Origin: Odoribacter sp.
GTDB taxonomy: Bacteria > Bacteroidota > Bacteroidia > Bacteroidales > Marinifilaceae
Direction: 5' to 3'
Length of the DNA stretch: 45,386 nucleotides
Assembly (NCBI GenBank): GCA_020024465.1
Contig: JAHHTT010000014.1
Location: 1 to 45,386 of the forward strand
Part shown: piece after piece, positions 25,133-31,940 of the stretch
How positions within the stretch are numbered: the stretch's first letter is position 1
How the letters are laid out: each line of letters starts with the position of its first letter
The notes under the pieces: model-generated
Seen by the model: only the letters and a program-made list of their open reading frames with translations
Told to the model about the DNA's origin: nothing
The model's database searches: none
Translations under genes and position numbers: made by a program

Positions 25133-26653
25133 ATGAATAGAGTTTTATTAATGATTTTGGATGGTTGGGGAATTGGTAAGCATGATCATGCAGACGCTAT
25201 TTTTAATACACCGACTCCTTTTATTTCGTCATTAACTGAGAAATATCCTCATTCAACTCTTTTGACTTGTGGTGAAAATGTCGGTTTGCCTGACGGTCAA
25301 ATGGGTAATTCAGAGGTAGGACACTTGAATATCGGAGCCGGTCGTATTGTAGACCAGGATTTGGTGCGTATCAATAAAGCTTGTCGTGAGAATACAATTC
25401 TGCAAAATCCTGAAATCATAAAAGCTTTTACTTATGCACATGATAATAAAAAGCAGGTGCATTTTATGGGCTTGGTTTCTGATGGTGGGGTTCACAGTTC
25501 TTTGGAGCATTTGAAGAAATTGTGCGACATATCAAAAGAGTATGACATTGAAAAGACATTTGTGCACTGTTTTATGGACGGTCGTGATACCGATCCGAAA
25601 AGCGGTTTGGGCTTCTTGAAGGAACTAAGAGAACATATGGATCGATCTACAGGACGTATAGCGTCAGTTGTAGGCCGTTACTATGCAATGGACAGAGACA
25701 ATCGTTGGGAACGTATCAAAGAGGCATATGATTTGATTCTAAAAGGTATCGGAACTCCGACTCAGTATGTAGAAGAGGCTGTTCAACAGTCATATGATGA
25801 AGGAATTACGGATGAATTCATCAAACCGATTGTACATATAGGAAGTGACAATAAGCCGGTAGGCGTTATTGAGCCGGGAGATATGGTGATATTCTTTAAT
25901 TACCGTAATGACCGTGCGAAAGAGTTGACCATTGCTTTGACACAGCGTGACCTCCCAGAACAGGGAATGAATACTATGCCTTTGTATTATTGTTGTATGA
26001 CTCCGTATGATGCTACATTCCAAGGGTTACATATCTTGTTTAACAAAGAGAATGTAGAAAATACTTTAGGAGAGGTGATTTGTAAGGCTGGATTAAAGCA
26101 ATTGCGCATTGCTGAGACTGAAAAATATGCACATGTGACTTTCTTCTTTAACGGAGGACGTGAAGCTCAATTTGAAGGTGAAAACCGTATCCTTGTTCCG
26201 TCACCCAAAGTGGCAACTTATGATTTGAAACCGGAAATGTCTGCTCCAGAAGTGGCAGAAAAGTTGATTGAACAGTTGAATGCCAAGTCTGCTGATTTTG
26301 TTTGTCTAAATTTTGCTAACGGTGATATGGTGGGACATACCGGTGTATATGCTGCGATTCAGAAGGCTGTTGAAACAGTTGACGCTTGTGTTGAGAAAGT
26401 AGTAACTGCAGCTCGAGCCAATGGTTATGATGTATTAATTATTGCTGACCACGGTAATGCAGATAATGCTGAAAATGCAGACGGAACTCCTAATACCGCC
26501 CATTCTTTGAATCCTGTGCCTTGTATTTGGGTGACAGACGCTCAAAATAAGGAGTTGCGTAGTGGAGTGTTGGCAGATGTAGCTCCTACTATTTTGCAAA
26601 TTATGGGAGTGTCGCAGCCGACAGAAATGACAGGAAAGAGCTTGATAAAATAA
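25133..26653 (+). CDS. gpmI: 2,3-bisphosphoglycerate-independent phosphoglycerate mutase
   Basis: 506 residues, full length. It interconverts 3- and 2-phosphoglycerate in glycolysis through a phosphoserine enzyme with two metal ions. The metal-binding Asp10 is in L-D-G-W-G and the catalytic Ser60 in Q-M-G-N-S-E-V-G-H. The phosphotransferase/phosphatase two-domain layout is evident: HVHFMGLVSDGGVHS-type and DGRDTDP motifs in the middle, then IADHGNADN and THSLNPVP-like metal ligands near the end (AHSLNPVPCIW). Gene ends in a short AT-rich gap before the DUF3109 gene. Confidence 0.96.
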   Translation: MNRVLLMILDGWGIGKHDHADAIFNTPTPFISSLTEKYPHSTLLTCGENVGLPDGQMGNSEVGHLNIGAGRIVDQDLVRINKACRENTILQNPEIIKAFTYAHDNKKQVHFMGLVSDGGVHSSLEHLKKLCDISKEYDIEKTFVHCFMDGRDTDPKSGLGFLKELREHMDRSTGRIASVVGRYYAMDRDNRWERIKEAYDLILKGIGTPTQYVEEAVQQSYDEGITDEFIKPIVHIGSDNKPVGVIEPGDMVIFFNYRNDRAKELTIALTQRDLPEQGMNTMPLYYCCMTPYDATFQGLHILFNKENVENTLGEVICKAGLKQLRIAETEKYAHVTFFFNGGREAQFEGENRILVPSPKVATYDLKPEMSAPEVAEKLIEQLNAKSADFVCLNFANGDMVGHTGVYAAIQKAVETVDACVEKVVTAARANGYDVLIIADHGNADNAENADGTPNTAHSLNPVPCIWVTDAQNKELRSGVLADVAPTILQIMGVSQPTEMTGKSLIK

Positions 26654-26720
26654 TTTTCTTTGAGTATGCTGATTAATTTTGAGTCTTACTGTTCAGATGG
26701 GGCTTATTTAATATGATGTT

Positions 26721-27311
26721 ATGATACAAATAGAAAATACTCTTATCAGTTTTGATGTTTTTGAAAAAAAGTTCTGCTGTGATATCCAGCAGTGTAAAGG
26801 AGTGTGTTGTGTAGAGGGAGATTCCGGTGCGCCATTGAATGGAGATGAACCGGCAAAGATTGAAGAGAATTACGAGGGTATTCGTCCTTTTATGAAGCCG
26901 GAAGGGATAGAAGCTGTCAAGGAGCAAGGGTTTGCAGTATTGGATAGTGATGGAGATTTAGGTACACCTTTGATTCAGGGAGGGGAGTGTGCGTATGTGA
27001 TTGAGGAGAAAGGAATATGTTGGTGCGCCATAGAGAAGGCATGGACACAAGGGAAATCTTTTTTTCGAAAGCCTATATCCTGTTATCTGTATCCTATTCG
27101 AATTACTAATTATGGTGATTTTGAAGCGTTGAATTATCACAAGTGGAATATTTGCCATTGTGCGCGAGTACAAGGTAGTAAAGAAGGTATTCCTGTTTAC
27201 CGTTTTTTACGTGCTGCATTGATTGAACGTTATGGAGAAGAATGGTATGAACAGTTAGAATATGCAGCTAATGAGATAGATGCCGGAAGAATAGAGCTAA
27301 CTCCAGAATGA
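26721..27311 (+). CDS. DUF3109 (YkgJ-like) cysteine-cluster protein
   Basis: 196 residues, rich in Cys and typical of DUF3109. An F-C-C-D-I-x-x-C-K-G-x-C-C cluster lies at about 18-32, GECAYVIEEKGICWCAIEKAW near 92-112, SCYLYPIRI near 120, and HKWNICHCARV near 140. The arrangement suggests a bound Fe-S cluster or zinc. Function is unknown. The ATG at 26721 was chosen because homology begins immediately after it. A TAATTTTG box at 26674-26681 may serve as its -7 element, though no matching upstream TTTG is correctly spaced. Confidence 0.85.
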   Translation: MIQIENTLISFDVFEKKFCCDIQQCKGVCCVEGDSGAPLNGDEPAKIEENYEGIRPFMKPEGIEAVKEQGFAVLDSDGDLGTPLIQGGECAYVIEEKGICWCAIEKAWTQGKSFFRKPISCYLYPIRITNYGDFEALNYHKWNICHCARVQGSKEGIPVYRFLRAALIERYGEEWYEQLEYAANEIDAGRIELTPE

Positions 27312-27345
27312 TGATGAGAAAATATCATATTTTTTTGTTGTTTTA

Positions 27346-27376
27346 TTTGGAATATGAAAGATTATATCTATCTTTG
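27346..27376 (+). promoter_or_regulatory. Consensus promoter of tRNA-His
   Basis: TTTG at 27346-27349, exactly 19 bases, and TATCTTTG at 27369-27376 match the Bacteroidota vegetative promoter. The tRNA begins about 18 bases downstream. Confidence 0.8.
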
Positions 27377-27394
27377 CATCGCAAAAGCAAAATG

Positions 27395-27468
27395 GTGGAT
27401 GTAGCTCAGTAGGTTAGAGCGTCGGATTGTGGTTCCGAAGGTCGTCGGTTCGAGCCCGATCTTCCACC
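27395..27468 (+). tRNA. tRNA-His (anticodon GTG)
   Basis: Cloverleaf read by eye: acceptor GTGGATG with CTTCCAC, D stem GCTC, anticodon stem TCGGA/TCCGA around loop TTGTGGT (anticodon GTG), and T arm GTCGG-TTCGAGC-CCGAT. G at 27394 can serve as the extra G-1 opposite discriminator C73, as expected for tRNA-His. The 6:67 acceptor pair is T-T. CCA is not encoded. Confidence 0.95.
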
Positions 27469-27474
27469 CTTGAA

Positions 27475-27503
27475 AGTCTTCAGGATTTCTGAAGGCTTTT
27501 TTT
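27475..27503 (+). terminator. Rho-independent terminator after tRNA-His
   Basis: AGTCTTCAG (27475-27483) pairs with CTGAAGGCT (27489-27497) with one wobble and a five-base loop. A run of seven T follows from 27497. Confidence 0.85.
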
Positions 27504-27568
27504 GTACTCTCTTTTTATCTTTGGGTTTTGTGGAATGATTTCCGAATATCAACAAATATATAAAAATA

Positions 27569-27601
27569 AAGCCAGTTTTTCGCTGTGCGAATAACTGGCT
27601 T
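27569..27601 (-). terminator. Terminator after tRNA-Pro
   Basis: Nine-base arms AAGCCAGTT (27569-27577) and AACTGGCTT (27593-27601) continue past one T-T mismatch into TTCGC/GCGAA with a three-base loop. On the minus strand a T-rich stretch follows, so it ends the tRNA-Pro transcript. Confidence 0.8.
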
Positions 27602-27612
27602 CTGATTTATTG

Positions 27613-27686
27613 TCGGGGTGACAGGATTCGAACCTGCGACCCTCTGCTCCCAAAGCAGATGCGCTACCGGACTGCGCTACGCCCCG
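27613..27686 (-). tRNA. tRNA-Pro (anticodon TGG)
   Basis: Minus-strand cloverleaf: acceptor CGGGGCG with CACCCCG, D arm GCGC...GCGC, anticodon stem CTGCT/AGCAG around TTTGGGA-type loop with TGG, T arm GCAGG-TTCGAAT-CCTGT, discriminator A. CCA is not encoded. The sixth acceptor pair is a C-A mismatch. The plus-strand frame over it is a spurious protein. Confidence 0.95.
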
Positions 27687-27703
27687 CTTTCTAATTACGG
27701 GTG

Positions 27704-27734
27704 CAAAATTAGTACTAATTTTGATATCATCAAA
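27704..27734 (-). promoter_or_regulatory. Consensus promoter of tRNA-Pro
   Basis: On the minus strand TTTG (27734-27731), exactly 19 bases, and TAATTTTG (27711-27704) lie about 18 bases before the tRNA. The spacing is the same as for the tRNA-His promoter. Confidence 0.8.
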
Positions 27735-27889
27735 CTTTTGGCAGTTTTTTTTTTGAAGAAATTACTTGAGAACTATTTTTACCATTTCCTTGAGTTTTTC
27801 CGATAATATGAATATTTTTTTACTTCGAGCGTTACTTTATTGCAGGATTCAAGAACAACAGCAATTAATACGAATAGTAGATTAATATG

Positions 27890-28576
27890 TTAGATAACTT
27901 TCTTTTTGGGTATTGTTGCAACAAAGTCTTTCAGATAGAAAGGTTCGAAATAGGCAACATCAACAAACTGTTTGTTTTGCCATGCCTGCTCGGCAAGCAA
28001 AGCCAGATTGCTGGCAGAAGTTTCTACTCCACTAATGAAACGAGCATGGGAAGAGGTAAGTATGTCTTTTACCTTATCACTTCCATTGCCGAAAAAGTAA
28101 ATAATATTGTTTGCAAGCAGATCTGTAAATGAATTTTCATCAATGATTTCAGCTTTTGTATCAATGACGGTATGGTTAGAACGATCGTAAAATGCGGTGT
28201 ATACTTCCATGCGTCGGGCATCAATCATCGGGCAATAGAGTGCTTCTTCCTGAAGTTTGTCGGCTATTGATAGGGCTAAAGCCTGTAGAGTGGGGATGGC
28301 AATTAGTGGTTTACCAGTACCATAGCAAAGACCTTTTGCCAAGGAAACTCCTATACGGAGACCTGTATAGGAGCCCGGGCCCATGCTGACAGCCACTGCA
28401 TCCAAGGAAGTTGCAGTCAGATTATTTTCTTGAAGGATTTCATCTACGTATGTGCCGAGTAATATCGAGTGGTTCAGCCCTTCGTTGTTTTCTTTTATTG
28501 TTATGGTTTGTCCGTTTTTGGCTAATGCAACAGAACAAACGGCAGTAGAGGTATCAATATTTAATATGAGTGCCAT
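27890..28576 (-). CDS. tsaB: tRNA threonylcarbamoyladenosine biosynthesis protein TsaB
   Basis: 228 residues of the ASKHA-fold TsaB family. It starts ILNIDTSTAVCSVALAKNG, with the family block VSMGPGSYTGLRIGVSLAKGLCYG at about 65-88 and IPTLQALA following. TsaB pairs with TsaD and TsaE to transfer the threonylcarbamoyl group to A37 of ANN-decoding tRNAs. It is a scaffold partner, not the catalyst. Gene lies 8 bases downstream of tsaC on the minus strand, so both steps of t6A synthesis are in one operon. About 200 bases without a gene follow it before tRNA-Pro, holding that tRNA's promoter and nothing else I recognise. Confidence 0.93.
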   Translation of the reverse strand: MALILNIDTSTAVCSVALAKNGQTITIKENNEGLNHSILLGTYVDEILQENNLTATSLDAVAVSMGPGSYTGLRIGVSLAKGLCYGTGKPLIAIPTLQALALSIADKLQEEALYCPMIDARRMEVYTAFYDRSNHTVIDTKAEIIDENSFTDLLANNIIYFFGNGSDKVKDILTSSHARFISGVETSASNLALLAEQAWQNKQFVDVAYFEPFYLKDFVATIPKKKVI

Positions 28577-28584
28577 ATATTGAG

Positions 28585-29157
28585 TTATTTTCTGATAATT
28601 TTTATTTCTCCTCCCATACCAAGTTTTATGATGCTTGAGGGAGCTGACGAGTGTCGATCATTGCGGCGATAATCTACAATATAATCCACAGCATTACGGA
28701 TTTCTTCACTGATTTCATCATAAAAGCGCGGAGAAGGTTCTCCGCTGATGTTGGCGGAGGTAGACACTAGCGGTCGGTTGATGCGGAGGAGAAGTGATGA
28801 GGTGAATTCTTCGTGTGTGATACGTATGCCGATTGTGCCATCTTCGGCGATAAGACCAGAAGCTAGTCGCTTGGCATTTGGGTAGATAATAGTAGTGGGG
28901 GTATCTACTACTTCTATTAAGTCAAGGGCAATGTCGGGCACATCGGCATATGATGCAATTTTACCTGCATCCTCCAAAAGAACAAGCATTGACTTGTGGT
29001 CCGATCGTTTTTTTATTTTATAAATACGTTTAACAGCCTCTTCATTTGTAGCATCGCAGCCTAGTCCCCAAATAGTGTCAGTCGGGTAAAGTATCACTCC
29101 GCCGTTTTTCAAAACTTCTTGTGTTTTGCGAATTTCTTCTTTTAATTTATTGATCAT
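28585..29157 (-). CDS. tsaC: L-threonylcarbamoyladenylate synthase (Sua5/YrdC family)
   Basis: 190 residues, the short YrdC/TsaC form without the extra Sua5 domain. Family landmarks: NGGVILYPTDTIWGLGCDATNEEAV near residues 18-42, KIKKRSDHKSM, RITHEEF, and PLVSTSANISGEPSP near 130. It makes threonylcarbamoyl-AMP from Thr, bicarbonate and ATP, the first step of t6A. It lies between ddh (20 bases upstream) and tsaB (8 bases downstream). Confidence 0.94.
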   Translation of the reverse strand: MINKLKEEIRKTQEVLKNGGVILYPTDTIWGLGCDATNEEAVKRIYKIKKRSDHKSMLVLLEDAGKIASYADVPDIALDLIEVVDTPTTIIYPNAKRLASGLIAEDGTIGIRITHEEFTSSLLLRINRPLVSTSANISGEPSPRFYDEISEEIRNAVDYIVDYRRNDRHSSAPSSIIKLGMGGEIKIIRK

Positions 29158-29177
29158 AATTATTATATGAATTCCTT

Positions 29178-30074
29178 TTATACCAAACGTTTTATTAACT
29201 CTTCACGTTCGCCGTAAAGCATGTCAACAATCGGAATCTCTATCAATGTGTAGCAACCGGGTTGCTGACGCATAGCTGCCCGTGCGGATGATACCATGAT
29301 TTGACCGGTGAGAGCCGGATTATTGATGCGCATATTGAATTCAAAGAGTTGATTTTGTGTTTTCCCGGATACTCCTTTTCGGGTGAGGTGTACTCCGTGC
29401 CCCATGTCGAGCAGATCATTTACATTTTCTACTTGTATGATATGAGTTTCATCATGGGCGAAATAGTCGTCTTTTTTAATTTTGCGAGCAACTTCTGTAA
29501 AATTGAATCCGTCCAACAATTCGATATATACCATTCTGCGGTGAATGCCTGTGCCTGTCGGTATAGTCATGGAGAGTGCAGCTTTTACGCCTTCAATTGC
29601 TTTGACAGCTACTGTGTGTCCCATACTCATGCCTGGCCCGAAATTTGTATATGTAAGACCTTTAGGAGAACAGGATTCCAGAAGTGCGCGCACGATGGAA
29701 TCCGATCCCGGATCCCAGCCTGCAGACATGATGGAAACGGCATTGTTACGGCGGGCAGCATCATTGAGAGTGCGATGGAGGGCAACTGTTTGAGAGTGAA
29801 TATCAAAGCTGTCTACTGTATTGATGCCCATGGACAAAGCTTCAAGGGCAATTTTTTTTACATTGCGAGTAGGAGTACAAAGAATAGCTACTTGTACATT
29901 TTCTAATTCTTTTAATGTACTGGTTACTTTGTAATTTGTGATTTCAGGTGGGATTTGTGTTGCATCTCTACGCACAATCCCTGCGATTTCAAAATCAGGC
30001 GCTACTTGTAAAGCTTCGATGACGTATTTCCCGATGTTGCCGTATCCGATGACGGCTACTCTAATCTTTTTCAT
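29178..30074 (-). CDS. ddh: meso-Diaminopimelate D-dehydrogenase
   Basis: 298 residues. The N-terminal NADP-binding Rossmann motif is V-A-V-I-G-Y-G-N-I-G-K-Y near residues 6-17. The DapDH landmarks SAGWDPGSDSIVRALLE (about 117-133), GPGMSMGHTVAVKAIEGVKAALS and the PTGTGIHRRMVY block follow. It reduces tetrahydrodipicolinate with ammonia directly to meso-DAP in one step, the dehydrogenase route to lysine and peptidoglycan DAP. First gene of the ddh-tsaC-tsaB operon. It is divergent from the YfcC transporter gene, with about 126 bases between their start codons. Confidence 0.95.
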   Translation of the reverse strand: MKKIRVAVIGYGNIGKYVIEALQVAPDFEIAGIVRRDATQIPPEITNYKVTSTLKELENVQVAILCTPTRNVKKIALEALSMGINTVDSFDIHSQTVALHRTLNDAARRNNAVSIMSAGWDPGSDSIVRALLESCSPKGLTYTNFGPGMSMGHTVAVKAIEGVKAALSMTIPTGTGIHRRMVYIELLDGFNFTEVARKIKKDDYFAHDETHIIQVENVNDLLDMGHGVHLTRKGVSGKTQNQLFEFNMRINNPALTGQIMVSSARAAMRQQPGCYTLIEIPIVDMLYGEREELIKRLV

Positions 30075-30169
30075 AGTCTTAGGGTTTAAATTTATTGTTT
30101 TATGCGTTGCGAATTTCGTAATAATTTTGGATTATCTCAAAGAGTGTGGGTAAAATATCACGAGAATAT

Positions 30170-30177
30170 TATCTTTG
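30170..30177 (+). promoter_or_regulatory. -7 element of the yfcC-family promoter
   Basis: TATCTTTG matches TAnnTTTG. It lies 23 bases before the ATG at 30201 and inside the longer open frame from 30102, supporting the downstream start. A TGTG at 30145-30148 is a weak -33. Confidence 0.6.
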
Positions 30178-30200
30178 CAGCTAATAAAAAATGTAGGACT

Positions 30201-31778
30201 ATGCTAAAGAAGATGCCACATACATATACGATTATTTCTTTAATTATTTTGATTTGTGCTATTTTATCGTGGATTATACCTGCAGGAGAATATAATCGGC
30301 ATATGGTGGAGGTGAATGGCGCAGAAAGAACCGTGATTGTAGAGGGATCATTTCATGCAGTGGAGCAGGCGCCGCAAACTTGGCAAGTGTTTACATCTTT
30401 GTTGAAAGGTTTTGAAAAGCAGGCAGGAATCATTGCATTTTTGTTGATTATCGGTGGCGCTTTTCAGATTATGAACAGTTGTAGGGCTATTGATGCAGGT
30501 ATTTTTTCGTTTTTGCGATTTGCACAAGGATTGGAACGTCATGCATGGATGAAGCGATTAGGGGTAAATAATATTATTATTACGATGGTGATGGTTTTGT
30601 TTAGTCTATTCGGTGCTATTTTTGGTATGAGTGAAGAGACATTGGCTTTTGTGATTATTATTGTGCCATTAGCGATATCAATGGGGTATGATTCCATTAC
30701 GGGCTTGTGTATGGTGTATGTAGCTGCGCATGTCGGTTTTTCCGGTGCTATGTTGAATCCTTTTACGGTGGGTATAGCTCAAGGATTGGCCGGATTGCCT
30801 TTATTTTCAGGTTTTGAATATCGTTTTTTCTGTTGGGTTGTATTGACAGCGATATTAATAGCCTGTGTGTTGGTGTATGCAGGACGGGTAAAACGCAAAC
30901 CGACCTTGTCGCCGATGTATGAGGCGGATGCTTATTGGCGTGATCGTCGGAATGAGGGAATGGAGGAAATGGTTTTTCATACATCGAGGGTAGCTTGGAT
31001 CGTGTATGGTTTGATATTAGCGGGATTAGTGTTGTTTTCAATAAATTATCCTCATACTGATTTTAAGGTGGGGAATGTATCTGCACGTCTCCATGCTGTG
31101 CCAATATGTACAGTTTTGTTTGCATTATTCGGTTTGTTAAGTTTGAGAAAATCATTTCATTTCTTTGTTCTTACGATATTGGCTTTTACCGTTGTTTTTC
31201 TGGTGATAGGTGTGATGGGGCATGGTTGGTATTTACCTGAAATTTCCGGTATTTTTTTAGTAATGGGCATATCGTCAGGCTATGCATCTGGTCGAAATGC
31301 GGACGAAATTATCAAATTATTTTTAGAGGGGGCAAAAGATATATTGTCAGCAGCGATTGTAGTGGGATTGGCTGGTGGAATTATTCAGGTGCTGCAAGAG
31401 GGGCGAATTATAGACCCAATATTGCATGCTCTAGCCTCTTTGATGGGTGAAGCAGGAAAGGTGATGTCAGTGGGATTGATGTATGTGATACAAACTATGA
31501 TAAATATCGTGATACCTTCTGGGTCTGCAAAAGCTGCGTTGACCATGCCTATCATGGCACCTTTTTCGGATGTTATCGGAATTTCGCGTCAGGCTACAGT
31601 GATGGCTTTTCAATTTGGTGATGGCTTTACTAATATGATTACTCCAACCTCGGCTGTATTGATAGGCGCTTTGGGAATTGCCCGGATTCCCTATGAAGTG
31701 TGGGTCAAATGGTATTGGAAGTTGTTGTTGGTGTTTATTGTCTTGGGTTTTATATTATTGATACCAATGGTATTGTAA
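30201..31778 (+). CDS. YfcC-family membrane transporter
   Basis: 525 residues from ATG 30201 (M-L-K-K-M-P-H-T-Y-T-I), chosen over the upstream ATG at 30102 because a promoter lies between them and homology begins here. About 12 membrane helices. Family landmarks: LSWIIPAGEYNR after helix 1, IFGMSEETLAF, GFSGAMLNPFTVGIAQGLAGLP, IIQVLQEGRIIDP, and near the end NIVIPSGSAKAALTMPIMAPFSD and FTNMITPTSAVLIG. The family (YfcC/DcuC/ArcD-related ion-transporter superfamily) carries amino acids, peptides or carboxylates; the substrate here is not evident. Confidence 0.85.
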   Translation: MLKKMPHTYTIISLIILICAILSWIIPAGEYNRHMVEVNGAERTVIVEGSFHAVEQAPQTWQVFTSLLKGFEKQAGIIAFLLIIGGAFQIMNSCRAIDAGIFSFLRFAQGLERHAWMKRLGVNNIIITMVMVLFSLFGAIFGMSEETLAFVIIIVPLAISMGYDSITGLCMVYVAAHVGFSGAMLNPFTVGIAQGLAGLPLFSGFEYRFFCWVVLTAILIACVLVYAGRVKRKPTLSPMYEADAYWRDRRNEGMEEMVFHTSRVAWIVYGLILAGLVLFSINYPHTDFKVGNVSARLHAVPICTVLFALFGLLSLRKSFHFFVLTILAFTVVFLVIGVMGHGWYLPEISGIFLVMGISSGYASGRNADEIIKLFLEGAKDILSAAIVVGLAGGIIQVLQEGRIIDPILHALASLMGEAGKVMSVGLMYVIQTMINIVIPSGSAKAALTMPIMAPFSDVIGISRQATVMAFQFGDGFTNMITPTSAVLIGALGIARIPYEVWVKWYWKLLLVFIVLGFILLIPMVL

Positions 31779-31940
31779 CAAAAGTTTAATTGTTTGGTGT
31801 TGTTTTTTGTAATAAAATTCACATTCCTTTGCTAATAAGATAAGGTATTATTAATTCGAATGCAGAGGATTATTTTGTATGGAATGTTCTTTTCAATATG
31901 GGAATTATAGATAACTATAAATGTTTAATTTGATTTTTTT

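Noticed and set aside
27618..27806. 62-codon plus-strand frame starting M-T-G-F-E-P-A-T
   Set aside because: It is the well-known spurious translation across the antisense of tRNA-Pro.
30102..30200. 33-codon N-terminal extension of the YfcC protein
   Set aside because: A TAnnTTTG promoter element lies inside it and the sequence is polar and unlike the family start.
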